A stretch of DNA of 7,034 nt, from positions 1 through 7,034 of the forward strand of contig JAJZPK010000138.1 of NCBI GenBank assembly GCA_021811205.1, given 5' to 3'. The number at the start of each line of letters is the position of its first letter. The stretch's first letter is position 1. The notes under the pieces were generated by a model. That model saw only the letters and a program-made list of their open reading frames with translations. It ran no database searches and was not told the DNA's origin. This stretch comes from Pseudomonadota bacterium (GTDB taxonomy: Bacteria > Pseudomonadota > Gammaproteobacteria > Burkholderiales > JABEVD01). Positions 1 through 7,034 of the stretch are shown piece after piece. Position numbers and translations under genes: made by a program.

Positions 1-1453
1 TCTGCTTCATGAACACTTCTTCCGCTATCCTTCCGCCCATCAGGACAGCGATATTCTTCAGGATATGGTCGCGGTTCATGCTGTAGCGGTCTTCCTGGGG
101 AAGCTGCATCGTGACGCCGAGCGCACGCCCCCTGGGAATGATGGTGACCTTGTGCACGGGATCCGTTCCCGGAAGCAGCTTCGCGACGATCGCATGTCCT
201 GCTTCGTGATAGGCGGTATTCCTGCGCTCCTCTTCGGGCATCACCATGGAGCGGCGCTCGGCGCCCATCATGATCTTGTCCTTGGCGCGCTCGAAATCTT
301 CCATGTCGACGAGGCGCTTGTTGGTCCTCGCTGCGAAGAGCGCAGCCTCGTTCACCAGATTGGCGAGATCGGCGCCGGAAAATCCCGGAGTTCCCCGAGC
401 CAGAACAGGCGCCGACACGTCGGGCGCAATAGGCACCTTTCTCATGTGAACGAGCAGGATCTGCTCGCGCCCCCTGATGTCGGGCAATGGCACGACGACC
501 TGACGATCGAACCGTCCAGGTCTCAAAAGCGCAGGATCCAGTACGTCCGGTCGGTTGGTCGCGGCGATCACGATCACGCCTGATGCGCCTTCGAAGCCGT
601 CCATTTCGACAAGCAGCTGGTTGAGCGTCTGTTCGCGCTCGTCGTTGCCGCCGCCCAGCCCTGCGCCGCGCTGTCTGCCCACCGCATCGATTTCGTCGAT
701 GAAGACGATGCAGGGTGCATGCTTTTTCGCCTGATCGAACATGTCACGCACGCGCGATGCGCCGACACCCACGAACATTTCGACGAAATCCGAGCCCGAG
801 ATGCTGAAAAAAGGCACCTTTGCTTCACCCGCGATTGCGCGAGCGAGCAGCGTCTTGCCCGTTCCCGGGCTGCTGACGTGCGGGACGCCGCGGGGAATCC
901 TGCCCCCCAGCTTCTGGAACTTGGTAGGATCCCTAAGGAAATCGACCAGTTCGCTCACTTCTTCCTTGGATTCCTCGCAGCCCGCCACGTCGGCAAATGT
1001 GATGGGATTGGAGTTCTCGTCAAGCAGCCTTGCCTTGCTCTTGCCGAAGGAGAACGCGCCGCCCTTGCCCCCCCCCTGCATCTGGCGCATGAAGAATATC
1101 CAGACGCCGATAAGCAGCAGCATCGGGAACCAGGAAACGAATATGTTCATCAGCATGGAAGGCTCTTCCTCTGGTTTTGCATCGATCAGGACGCCGTATT
1201 TCAGCAAATCACTGACCAGCCAGGGATCCGAAGGCGAATAGGTGACGAAACGCTTGCCGTCCGTTTTCACGCCTTTCAGAAGATGGCCCTCGATCGTCAC
1301 TTTCGCGATCTGGCCCTGTTTCACTTCGCCGATAAACTGGGAATATTCCAGCTGTCCCTGGGTCGCATGCCGCGCACTGAACTGGTTGAAAACCGACATC
1401 AGCACAAGCGCAATCACGAGCCAAATGACAATGTTTTTCAGCAGACTGTTCAA
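1..1453 (-). CDS. ftsH: ATP-dependent zinc metalloprotease FtsH, 3' end cut off by window edge
   Basis: Membrane-anchored AAA+ protease that degrades misassembled membrane proteins and regulatory proteins at the inner membrane. The first 484 codons are present without a frameshift. Helix 1 is at about residues 8-22, followed by a periplasmic segment and helix 2 at about 103-122 ([19 protein letters not shown]). The AAA module has a P-loop ending PGTGKT (Lys200), a pore motif MFVGVG near 227, Walker B FIDEID (Asp253, Glu254), and a second region of homology PGRFDRQ with arginine fingers 314 and 317. The zinc motif HEAGH is at 416-420; the third zinc ligand lies beyond the edge. The start is TTG at 1453: an in-frame TAA lies 9-11 bases upstream, and AAGGAG sits 5 bases before the TTG. 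The gene follows rlmE by 47 bases, as in the E. coli rlmE-ftsH operon. Odd features are the P-loop approach [13 protein letters not shown] and a G9 run at codons 127-129. Confidence 0.97.
   Translation of the reverse strand, partial: MNSLLKNIVIWLVIALVLMSVFNQFSARHATQGQLEYSQFIGEVKQGQIAKVTIEGHLLKGVKTDGKRFVTYSPSDPWLVSDLLKYGVLIDAKPEEEPSMLMNIFVSWFPMLLLIGVWIFFMRQMQGGGKGGAFSFGKSKARLLDENSNPITFADVAGCEESKEEVSELVDFLRDPTKFQKLGGRIPRGVPHVSSPGTGKTLLARAIAGEAKVPFFSISGSDFVEMFVGVGASRVRDMFDQAKKHAPCIVFIDEIDAVGRQRGAGLGGGNDEREQTLNQLLVEMDGFEGASGVIVIAATNRPDVLDPALLRPGRFDRQVVVPLPDIRGREQILLVHMRKVPIAPDVSAPVLARGTPGFSGADLANLVNEAALFAARTNKRLVDMEDFERAKDKIMMGAERRSMVMPEEERRNTAYHEAGHAIVAKLLPGTDPVHKVTIIPRGRALGVTMQLPQEDRYSMNRDHILKNIAVLMGGRIAEEVFMKQ
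1068..1076 (-). repeat. nine-G homopolymer run inside ftsH
   Basis: Nine consecutive C on the plus strand read as G on the coding strand and encode Gly127-Gly129, just after the second transmembrane helix ([10 protein letters not shown]). FtsH proteins normally have a glycine-rich linker here, so the amino acids are expected. The unbroken run of identical bases is prone to slippage. The frame is intact on both sides as given. Confidence 0.9.
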
Positions 1454-1458
1454 CTTAT

Positions 1459-1464
1459 CTCCTT
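1459..1464 (-). promoter_or_regulatory. Shine-Dalgarno site of ftsH
   Basis: On the minus strand AAGGAG lies five bases before the TTG at 1453-1451. It fixes this rare start codon, because the next in-frame ATG (codon 19) is already inside the first transmembrane helix. The rest of the 48-base spacer to the rlmE stop shows no clear terminator or promoter, so ftsH is probably co-transcribed with rlmE. Confidence 0.8.
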
Positions 1465-1501
1465 AAATCATCCCGTTCGTTCAATTCTAAACCGATTTCA
1501 T

Positions 1502-2122
1502 TCAATGTGTAACGTCTTTTTTCCCCAGCCCGAGCAGGTAAACCTCGCTGCTCCTGTCGCGCGAAGCCTTCGGCTTTCTGGAGACGACCTGTCTGAAGCG
1601 GCTTTTCATGGCTTTCATGAATTCATCGCACCCTTCCCCTTGAAACACTTTGACAATGAAACTGCCGTTCTGTTTCAGGTTGTTGCCGCAGAATTCCAGT
1701 GCAAGTTCGGCAAGATGCATGCTTCTTGCCTGATCTGTCACGCCCACACCGGATAGATTGGGGGCCATATCCGAAATAACAAGATCTATTTCACGCCCTT
1801 CCAGACTTTTTTCAATTTCAAGGAGCACTGCGTCTTCCCTGAAATCCCCAAGGATGAACGTCACGCCATCTATGGGATCCATGGGCAGGATGTCGAGTGC
1901 ATACACTTTCGCGCCTTTTTCTGCCGCGACCTGCGACCACCCGCCAGGCGTCGAACCCAGGTCGACGACGGCCATGCCAGGCTTCAATAGCTTGTCCTTC
2001 TCGAGTATCTCCATCAGCTTGAAGGCAGCGCGAGAGCGGTATCCTTCGCTCTTTGCACGCTTGACGTAAGCGTCCGTGACATGCTCTCTCATCCATGCGC
2101 GACTGGTTTTGCTGCGTTTCAT
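1502..2122 (-). CDS. rlmE: 23S rRNA (uridine-2'-O)-methyltransferase RlmE (FtsJ/RrmJ)
   Basis: SAM-dependent enzyme that 2'-O-methylates the A-loop uridine of 23S rRNA (U2552 in E. coli) late in 50S assembly. The 206-residue protein is close to the usual length of about 209. The Rossmann SAM-binding motif is [13 protein letters not shown] at residues 52-64. The K-D-K-E catalytic tetrad of the family can be read as Lys35 (AAFKL), Asp118 (SDMAPN), Lys158 (IVKVFQG) and Glu193 (SSEVYL). The N-terminus [13 protein letters not shown] resembles proteobacterial homologues. An in-frame TAA six to four bases before the ATG excludes a longer start. No convincing Shine-Dalgarno precedes it. It diverges from yhbY and is followed by ftsH on the same strand, the arrangement known from E. 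coli, where the pair is heat-shock induced; I could not recognise a sigma-32 promoter here. Confidence 0.97.
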   Translation of the reverse strand: MKRSKTSRAWMREHVTDAYVKRAKSEGYRSRAAFKLMEILEKDKLLKPGMAVVDLGSTPGGWSQVAAEKGAKVYALDILPMDPIDGVTFILGDFREDAVLLEIEKSLEGREIDLVISDMAPNLSGVGVTDQARSMHLAELALEFCGNNLKQNGSFIVKVFQGEGCDEFMKAMKSRFRQVVSRKPKASRDRSSEVYLLGLGKKDVTH

Positions 2123-2149
2123 CGGTTAAGATAACCTATTTTGATCAAA
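2123..2149. promoter_or_regulatory. compact divergent control region between rlmE and yhbY
   Basis: Only 27 bases separate the rlmE ATG (minus strand) from the yhbY ATG (plus strand), so promoter elements must extend into both coding regions. Two dyads fill it: GGTTA-AGA-TAACC at 2124-2136 and the perfect palindrome TTTTGATCAAAA at 2139-2150, whose last base is the A of the yhbY ATG. For rlmE, a weak candidate promoter is TGAGCA then TATCTT with 17 bases between them, which would start transcription near the ATG. These matches are poor (about 3/6 and 4/6), so that promoter call is inference. The dyads are directly visible. Confidence 0.4.
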
Positions 2150-2437
2150 ATGCTCACTCAAGAACAGAAGCGCTTTCTCTTCGGCCTCGCCCATTCCATC
2201 GATCCCGTCGTGCTGATCGGCAAAAACGGCCTGACGGATGCCGTCTTGAAAGAAATCGACACTGCGCTGAAAAGCCACGAACTCATCAAGATCAGGATTG
2301 CCTCGGGAGAGAAGGAAGACCGGCAGGCGATGCTCGAATCCATCTGCAAGCAGCTCACCGCCCATCCGGTCAAGCTGGTCGGCAAGATCATCGTCATCTA
2401 CCGGCGTGCCGACAAACCCAAAATCGCCCTGCCCTAA
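2150..2437 (+). CDS. yhbY: YhbY, CRM-domain RNA-binding ribosome assembly factor
   Basis: A small single-domain CRM protein of 95 residues. In E. coli YhbY associates with pre-50S particles, and the CRM fold was later reused in plant organelle splicing factors. The protein aligns along its length with the family: QKRFLFGLAH, PVVLIGKNGLT with the GxxG RNA-contact loop at residues 24-27, HELIKIRI, and the terminal strand GKIIVIYR. I chose the ATG at 2150 because it gives an N-terminus close to that of known YhbY; an in-frame TTG at 2141 would add three residues. Neither start has a clear Shine-Dalgarno. It is the only plus-strand gene here. It diverges from rlmE, with which it shares 50S biogenesis, and its TAA overlaps the stop of the converging membrane-protein gene. 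Confidence 0.95.
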   Translation: MLTQEQKRFLFGLAHSIDPVVLIGKNGLTDAVLKEIDTALKSHELIKIRIASGEKEDRQAMLESICKQLTAHPVKLVGKIIVIYRRADKPKIALP

Positions 2438-2880
2438 TCTTTCCTTTTCGAGGCAACGAGAAACAGACCGAGCAGACTCTGGATCAGGTAGAGGATGCTC
2501 GATATGCCGTGCCAGGTACTGAATCTGTCCCTGAATACGCTCTGCATCACGTCGCGAGGCAGAGCCGCCTCCTTCAGGCGTTCGATGATCGGCTGTATGC
2601 CGAAATGCCCCGCAAGGGTCAGGAGCAGCATGACAACGACCGCCCAGAAAAAAGCTTCCCTGAAAGCGGATGAACCTGCTCTCGCAATCCTGTAAGCGAG
2701 CAAGTAGGCGCCGCAAGCCATGCCTATGTAGGCAATCGCGGTGAACATCCTGCCGGCCAGCATGCCGGCCAGCATCTTGTCGGAAAGCGCATGAAAAAGG
2801 ACAGGGGCCACCATGTAGCCGGTTACCCAGAGTCCGCCCACCCAAAGCGTGACGGCGATCTCCTGCAGCCCCCTTTTCAT
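2434..2880 (-). CDS. DUF4149 (TMEM205-like) four-helix membrane protein
   Basis: A 148-residue integral membrane protein of unknown function. Four hydrophobic segments are visible at about residues 8-29, 46-66, 76-97 and 124-143, with a basic C-terminus (SKRKD). Motifs typical of this family are WVGGLW near 13-18, the P-x-L-F end of helix 1 (26-29), RMF at 44-46 and WHG (123-125) at the start of helix 4. The family is commonly found between greA and yhbY/rlmE in Betaproteobacteria (recall, not checked). Its ATG shares one base with the greA stop (TGATG), and no separate Shine-Dalgarno is evident, so translation is probably coupled to greA. The loop before helix 2 contains a duplicated MLAG (36-43) encoded by a perfect 12-bp tandem repeat. 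Its stop overlaps that of convergent yhbY. No function can be assigned from sequence. Confidence 0.88.
   Translation of the reverse strand: MKRGLQEIAVTLWVGGLWVTGYMVAPVLFHALSDKMLAGMLAGRMFTAIAYIGMACGAYLLAYRIARAGSSAFREAFFWAVVVMLLLTLAGHFGIQPIIERLKEAALPRDVMQSVFRDRFSTWHGISSILYLIQSLLGLFLVASKRKD
2751..2774. repeat. perfect 12-bp tandem duplication in the DUF4149 gene
   Basis: The 12-mer TGCCGGCCAGCA occurs twice head to tail with no mismatch. On the coding strand it encodes Met-Leu-Ala-Gly twice (residues 36-43), keeping the frame. Each copy contains the palindrome GCCGGC, so the two copies could also pair as a six-base stem with a six-base loop. Confidence 0.9.
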
Positions 2881-3356
2881 CAGATGTATTTGACGTCCAG
2901 AATCTCGAGCTCGCGCACGCCGCCGGGTGCCATGACCTCGGCAACATCGCCTTCCGACTTTCCGATGAGTGCACGCGCGATAGGCGAACTCACAGAGATC
3001 TTGTTGAGCTTGATGTCCGCCTCGTCGTCTCCGACGATCTGGTAAGTCATGATCTCCCCCGAATCCAGGTCCTCGAGTTCGACCGTGGCGCCAAAAACGC
3101 AGCGGCCGTCCGCATCGAGCAGCGCCGGATCGATGATCTGCGCATTGGAAAGCTTGGATTCGAGCTCGGCGATCCTGCCCTCGATAAAGCTTTGCCTGTC
3201 TTTTGCCGCATCGTACTCGGCATTCTCCGAAAGGTCACCGTGCGACCTCGCTTCGGCGATCGCTGCGATCACGTTGGGGCGTTCGACCGTTTTCAGGCGA
3301 TGCAACTCCGCCTTCAGCAGTTCCGCCCCCGTCACCGTCAATGGAATCTTGTTCAT
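2880..3356 (-). CDS. greA: transcription elongation factor GreA
   Basis: GreA enters the RNA polymerase secondary channel and stimulates cleavage of backtracked RNA, rescuing arrested complexes. From the ATG at 3356 the protein has 158 residues, the standard length. The N-terminal part (to about residue 75) is the antiparallel coiled coil. Its tip has HGDLSENAEY with the acidic pair Asp41 and Glu44 that helps coordinate the catalytic Mg. The C-terminal FKBP-like domain runs from about 80 to 158 and includes SPIARALIGKSEGD. A longer in-frame start at 3404 is unlikely: it would lie inside carB and add 16 residues absent from the family, while a purine-rich ribosome site precedes 3356. The gene lies 13 bases after the carB stop, and its own stop overlaps the next ATG, which implies one carA-carB-greA-DUF4149 message. 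Confidence 0.97.
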   Translation of the reverse strand: MNKIPLTVTGAELLKAELHRLKTVERPNVIAAIAEARSHGDLSENAEYDAAKDRQSFIEGRIAELESKLSNAQIIDPALLDADGRCVFGATVELEDLDSGEIMTYQIVGDDEADIKLNKISVSSPIARALIGKSEGDVAEVMAPGGVRELEILDVKYI

Positions 3357-3358
3357 AT

Positions 3359-3365
3359 CTCCCTC
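3359..3365 (-). promoter_or_regulatory. ribosome binding site of greA
   Basis: The minus strand reads AGAGAGGGAGAT just before the ATG at 3356. GAGG ends five bases before the start codon and is the likely Shine-Dalgarno. It lies wholly in the 13-base carB-greA gap and supports the 158-residue start over the upstream in-frame ATG inside carB. Confidence 0.65.
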
Positions 3366-3369
3366 TCTT

Positions 3370-6300
3370 TTATTTCCGATGCAAGCCCTGAACGCTGTAG
3401 GCATTGAGTTCCTGCATATGCTGTATGCCGATGCAGGCCGCCCGTGCTTCGGACATTGTCGTATAATAGGTCACCCTCCCATGGAGGGCTGCGTTCCGGA
3501 TCGAATACGAATCCTTGATTGCGCCCTTCTTCTCTTCCACCGTGTTGACGATGAGATCGATTTCGCCGTTCTTGATCATGTCGACGACATGCGGGCGTCC
3601 TTCCGCGACCTTGTTGACTATCGAGACCGAAATGCCCGCGCCCATCAGTTCCTGCGCTGTGCCCCGTGTAGCCCAGATGCCGAAACCCAGGGAGGACAGA
3701 ATCCTGGCAATTTCGACTGACTTGGGCTTGTCGACCTGCTTCACGCTGATGAAGACATTGCCCGATCGCGGCAGCTTGACACCGGCTGCAAGCTGGGATT
3801 TGAAGAAAGCCTCCGGGAAGCTCATCCCCACGCCCATGACTTCCCCTGTGGATTTCATCTCGGGCCCGAGCAGCGTGTCCACCCCGGGAAACTTGATGAA
3901 GGGAAATACGGCTTCCTTCACCGAATAGTGCTTCGGGATCACTTCCTCCTTGACTCCCTGCTCGTCCAGGCTCTTTCCGGCCATGGCGCGCGCAGCGATC
4001 ATGGCGAGCGGAAGTCCGGTCGCCTTCGAAACGAAAGGCACGGTGCGCGACGCCCTGGGATTCACCTCCAGCACGTACACGTCCTCTCCCTGAATCGCAA
4101 ACTGGATGTTCATGAGCCCCACGACATGGAGCGCGCGGGCGAGCAGCACGGTCTGGCGTCTCAGCTCATCCTGTATCGATTGCGAGAGCGAGAAAGGGGG
4201 GAGAGAACAGGCCGAATCGCCCGAATGCACGCCGGCTTCCTCGATATGCTCCATGATGCCGCCTATCATCACCCTTTTTCCGTCGCATACCGCATCCACG
4301 TCGACTTCGAGGGCATCGTTCAGGAAGCGGTCGAGCAGCACGGGCGAATCGTTCGAGACGCTCACCGCTTCCTTCATGTAGCGCTCGAGATCTTCCTGCC
4401 TGTGGATAATGCGCATCGCGCGGCCGCCGAGCACATAGCTCGGCCTCACCACGAGCGGATAGCCGATCTCTTCCGCGAGCCTCAAGGCTTCTTTTTCGTC
4501 TCTGGCGGTGCGGTTGGGCGGCTGCCTGAGCTTCAGCTCGTTGATCATCTTCTGGAAACGTTCGCGGTCCTCCGCACAATCGATCATGTCCGGACTCGTG
4601 CCGATCACGGGCACGCCGTTGGCAGCCAGGTCGTCCGCAAGTTTCAGTGGCGTCTGCCCGCCGAACTGGACGATGACCCCGACAGGTTTCTCGATGGCCA
4701 CGATCTCGAGCACGTCTTCCAGCGTCAGCGGTTCGAAATAAAGCCTGTCCGACATGTCGTAGTCGGTCGAGACGGTCTCCGGATTGCAATTCACCATGAT
4801 CGTCTCATAACCATCCGCACGCATGGCGAGCGCCGCATGCACGCAGCAGTAGTCAAACTCGATACCCTGCCCGATTCGGTTCGGCCCCCCGCCAAGCACC
4901 ATGATCTTTTGTCTGTCGGAGGGCCTCGATTCGCATTCCTCTTCGTAGGTCGAATAGAGGTAGGCCGTCTTGGTATCGAATTCGCCAGCGCAGGTGTCGA
5001 CCCGCTTGTAGACCGGATGAAGATTCAATTCCCAGCGCTTTGCTCTCACATCATTCTGGCTGCAGTCCAGGAGCTTCGCGAGCCTTCTGTCTGAAAAGCC
5101 GCTGCGCTTCAATTTCCGCAATTCACCATAATCCAGATCGGAAAGCTTCTTTCCCTTCAGGGCTTTTTCCTGATTCACCAGATCCTCGATCTGTGCGAGG
5201 AACCATGGATCGATGTCGGAGAGTTTCCTGATTTCTTCGAATTCGAACCCAGCCCGGAAGGCGTCGGCAACGTACCAGATCCGCTCGGGACCAGGGTCAC
5301 CCAGTTCGGCTTCGATTTCGTCCACATCCCGTGTGATCTCGTCGAGGCCATCCTTGTCCGTTTCCAGCCCTCTGAGCGCCTTCTGGAAGGATTCCTGGAA
5401 GGTCCTGCCCATCGCCATCACTTCCCCTACGGACTTCATCTGGGTAGTGAGCCTGTCGTTCGCCTGGGGGAATTTCTCGAAGGCGAAGCGTGGAATCTTG
5501 GTCACGACATAGTCGATGGAAGGCTCGAAGGAAACGGGGGTAGTCCCCCCCGTGATCTCGTTCCTCAATTCGTCGAGCGTATAGCCGACAGCAAGCTTGG
5601 CCGCCACCTTGGCGATCGGGAAGCCGGTCGCCTTGGAAGCCAGGGCCGATGAACGCGAAACCCTCGGATTCATCTCGATCACCAGCATCTGGCCGTTCTT
5701 CGGGTTGATCGCGAACTGAACGTTCGAGCCTCCCGTATCGACGCCGATCTCGCGCAGCACGGCAATCGAGGCGTCGCGCATGATCTGGTATTCCTTGTCG
5801 GTGAGCGTCTGGGCAGGCGCGACCGTGATCGAATCGCCGGTATGCACGCCCATGGGATCGAGGTTTTCGATCGAGCAGATGATGATGCAGTTGTCCCGGC
5901 TGTCGCGAACAACTTCCATCTCGTATTCTTTCCAGCCGATCACCGATTCCTCGATGAGGAGTTCGCGCGTGGGGGACGCATCCAGCCCGGATTCGCAGAT
6001 TGCAACGAACTCGTCCCGATTGTAGGCGATCCCACCACCGCTTCCGCCCATGGTAAAGGAAGGCCGGATGATGACCGGATAGCCTATGGAAGCCTGCACC
6101 TGAAGCGCTTCTTCCAGGCTGTGCGCGATCATGGACCGTGCGCTTGCCAGACCGATTTTTGTCATCGCGGCCTTGAACTTCTCCCTGTCCTCCGCCTTGT
6201 CGATGGCCTCACGCTTGGCACCGATCATCTCGACACCGTATTTCTCGAGCACGCCGTGCTTGGCAAGATCGAGCGCGCAGTTGAGGGCGGTCTGACCACC

Positions 6301-6570
6301 CATGGTGGGAAGCAAGGCATCCGGCTTTTCGATCTCGATGATCTTCTCCACCATCTGCCAGGTGATCGGCTCGATATAGGTGGCATCCGCCATTTCCGGA
6401 TCGGTCATGATCGTCGCCGGATTCGAGTTGACCAGGATCACGCGATACCCCTCCTCGCGCAATGCCCTGCAGGCCTGCGCACCGGAATAGTCGAATTCGC
6501 ATGCCTGGCCGATCACGATGGGGCCCGAGCCGATGATCAATATGCTGTTTATGTCCGTACGTTTCGGCAT
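3370..6570 (-). CDS. carB: carbamoyl-phosphate synthase large subunit CarB
   Basis: CarB makes carbamoyl phosphate from bicarbonate, ammonia supplied by CarA and two ATP, feeding pyrimidine and arginine synthesis in the cytoplasm. The protein has 1066 residues (about 1073 in E. coli) and is unbroken. The first ATP-grasp half (about 1-400) starts with GSGPIVIGQ (14-22) and has the metal-binding [12 protein letters not shown] with Glu299, Asn301 and Arg303. A helical oligomerisation region (about 400-550) follows. The second half opens at Met557 with [16 protein letters not shown] and carries [24 protein letters not shown] and LEVNPRASR. The MGS-like regulatory domain from about 935 contains ATRGTAQEL and NKVAEGRPH, where UMP, IMP and ornithine act in E. 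coli. The ATG lies one base after the carA stop, which implies coupled translation of the two subunits. No abnormal residue was noticed. Confidence 0.99.
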   Translation of the reverse strand: MPKRTDINSILIIGSGPIVIGQACEFDYSGAQACRALREEGYRVILVNSNPATIMTDPEMADATYIEPITWQMVEKIIEIEKPDALLPTMGGQTALNCALDLAKHGVLEKYGVEMIGAKREAIDKAEDREKFKAAMTKIGLASARSMIAHSLEEALQVQASIGYPVIIRPSFTMGGSGGGIAYNRDEFVAICESGLDASPTRELLIEESVIGWKEYEMEVVRDSRDNCIIICSIENLDPMGVHTGDSITVAPAQTLTDKEYQIMRDASIAVLREIGVDTGGSNVQFAINPKNGQMLVIEMNPRVSRSSALASKATGFPIAKVAAKLAVGYTLDELRNEITGGTTPVSFEPSIDYVVTKIPRFAFEKFPQANDRLTTQMKSVGEVMAMGRTFQESFQKALRGLETDKDGLDEITRDVDEIEAELGDPGPERIWYVADAFRAGFEFEEIRKLSDIDPWFLAQIEDLVNQEKALKGKKLSDLDYGELRKLKRSGFSDRRLAKLLDCSQNDVRAKRWELNLHPVYKRVDTCAGEFDTKTAYLYSTYEEECESRPSDRQKIMVLGGGPNRIGQGIEFDYCCVHAALAMRADGYETIMVNCNPETVSTDYDMSDRLYFEPLTLEDVLEIVAIEKPVGVIVQFGGQTPLKLADDLAANGVPVIGTSPDMIDCAEDRERFQKMINELKLRQPPNRTARDEKEALRLAEEIGYPLVVRPSYVLGGRAMRIIHRQEDLERYMKEAVSVSNDSPVLLDRFLNDALEVDVDAVCDGKRVMIGGIMEHIEEAGVHSGDSACSLPPFSLSQSIQDELRRQTVLLARALHVVGLMNIQFAIQGEDVYVLEVNPRASRTVPFVSKATGLPLAMIAARAMAGKSLDEQGVKEEVIPKHYSVKEAVFPFIKFPGVDTLLGPEMKSTGEVMGVGMSFPEAFFKSQLAAGVKLPRSGNVFISVKQVDKPKSVEIARILSSLGFGIWATRGTAQELMGAGISVSIVNKVAEGRPHVVDMIKNGEIDLIVNTVEEKKGAIKDSYSIRNAALHGRVTYYTTMSEARAACIGIQHMQELNAYSVQGLHRK

Positions 6571-6571
6571 G

Positions 6572-7034
6572 TCAGAGTCTCGAGCCTTCCATCATTGAAA
6601 CAAATCTGTCGAAAAGATAATCGACGTCTCTGGGACCGGGGCTCGCTTCAGGGTGCCCCTGGAAACAGAAAGCCGGCCTGTCCTTCAAGGCAAACCCCTG
6701 TAGGCTGCCGTCGAAAAGGGAAACATGGGTGACCTCGGCATGCTCGGGCAATGATGCAGCATCGACTGCGAAGCCGTGGTTCTGGCTTGAAATCACCACC
6801 TTGCGCGAACCCAGATCCTGGACGGGATGGTTCGCGCCGTGATGCCCGAATTTCATCTTGAGCGTCTTCGCGCCGACAGCAAGCGCAAGCAACTGATGCC
6901 CGAGGCAGATGCCGAAGAGCGGAATCTTGTGTTCGAGCAATTCGCGAATCGCTGCAATCGCATAGTCGCAAGGCTCGGGATCCCCGGGGCCATTGGAAAG
7001 AAAGATGCCGTCCGGCTTCAATGCCAGGACGTCC
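6572..7034 (-). CDS. carA: carbamoyl-phosphate synthase small subunit CarA, C-terminal part only
   Basis: The last 153 residues of the glutamine amidotransferase subunit, which hydrolyses glutamine and channels ammonia to CarB. The 5' part lies beyond the right edge; the reading frame is open to base 7034, so the TTG at 7021 is not a start (it reads as Leu in DVLALKPDG). The fragment covers most of the class I glutaminase domain: [11 protein letters not shown], the nucleophile elbow FGICLGHQ with the catalytic Cys encoded at 6905-6907, [21 protein letters not shown], and [10 protein letters not shown] with the catalytic His (6653-6655) and Glu (6647-6649). It ends TGA, then a single C, then the carB ATG. 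The triad is complete, so an active subunit is expected. Confidence 0.97.
   Translation of the reverse strand, partial: DVLALKPDGIFLSNGPGDPEPCDYAIAAIRELLEHKIPLFGICLGHQLLALAVGAKTLKMKFGHHGANHPVQDLGSRKVVISSQNHGFAVDAASLPEHAEVTHVSLFDGSLQGFALKDRPAFCFQGHPEASPGPRDVDYLFDRFVSMMEGSRL

Noticed and set aside
719..1756. Open frame of 345 codons on the plus strand over ftsH and rlmE
   Set aside because: It is antisense to two clearly conserved genes, spans their boundary and has no recognisable domain. Long antisense frames are common in GC-rich genes with strong codon bias.
2126..2974. Open frame of 282 codons on the minus strand
   Set aside because: It overlaps greA, the DUF4149 gene and the antisense of yhbY in a different frame; all three have far better family evidence.
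3356..3404. Longer greA start at 3404
   Set aside because: It would lie inside carB and add 16 residues not seen in GreA. The ribosome site and the standard 158-residue length favour 3356.
3462..3467. Perfect TATAAT on the plus strand inside the carB 3' end
   Set aside because: No -35-like hexamer lies 16-18 bases upstream and no gene follows in that direction; a single hexamer is expected by chance.
3474..3488. Small inverted repeat CCCTCC-CAT-GGAGGG in carB
   Set aside because: Six-base stem with a three-base loop inside a coding region and no T-run; not a terminator.
3928..5094. Open frame of 388 codons on the plus strand
   Set aside because: It lies wholly opposite carB, is His- and Arg-rich as expected of a shadow frame, and shows no ribosome site or known motif.
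5842..6732. Open frame of 296 codons on the plus strand
   Set aside because: It is antisense to carB and the carA 3' end; its composition is typical of a shadow frame.
161..6982. Several GGATCC sites, more than expected at random
   Set aside because: Several fall on Asp-Pro codons (GAT-CCN) in ftsH and similar contexts; codon choice explains them without a restriction or methylation system.
1..7034. Mobile elements, CRISPR, defence or biosynthetic genes, tRNA or rRNA
   Set aside because: None seen. The window is almost fully occupied by recognised core genes, so no undescribed system can be supported here.

Overview
This window is a block of core housekeeping genes from a Gram-negative bacterium, most likely a betaproteobacterium. 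Two things point there: the gene order carA-carB-greA-(DUF4149 membrane protein)-yhbY-rlmE-ftsH, which I recall as typical of Betaproteobacteria, and the sequences themselves (a 158-residue GreA, an FtsH and RlmE close to the proteobacterial consensus, a single-chain CarB of about 1066 residues). I cannot place it at genus level. The DNA is GC-rich by eye, and nearly every base is coding.

Layout, right to left because most genes are on the minus strand. The last 153 residues of CarA (glutaminase subunit of carbamoyl-phosphate synthetase) run in from the right edge. One base later comes the complete carB (large subunit), then greA (transcript cleavage factor) 13 bases after the carB stop. The small four-helix membrane protein of the DUF4149 type starts on the last base of the greA stop (TGATG). 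These four genes look like one transcription unit. yhbY lies alone on the plus strand and converges on the membrane-protein gene with overlapping stop codons (2434-2437). yhbY then diverges from rlmE (23S rRNA 2'-O-methyltransferase) with only 27 bases between the two ATG codons. rlmE is followed after 47 bases by ftsH (membrane AAA protease), which has a TTG start and runs off the left edge after 484 codons.

Functionally there are three themes: carbamoyl phosphate supply for pyrimidines and arginine (carAB), transcription elongation (greA), and large ribosomal subunit maturation plus protein quality control (yhbY, rlmE, ftsH). The rlmE-ftsH pairing with divergent yhbY nearby matches E. coli.

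I found no mobile element, CRISPR array, RNA gene or undescribed multi-gene system. The most notable point is inside ftsH. An otherwise canonical AAA module has a divergent P-loop approach, [13 protein letters not shown], in which the first Walker A glycine is serine and the preceding beta strand carries Pro-His. Lesser points are a nine-G coding-strand run in the same gene, two adjacent palindromes filling the yhbY/rlmE divergent region with no clear Shine-Dalgarno for either gene, and a perfect 12-bp in-frame tandem duplication in the membrane-protein gene.
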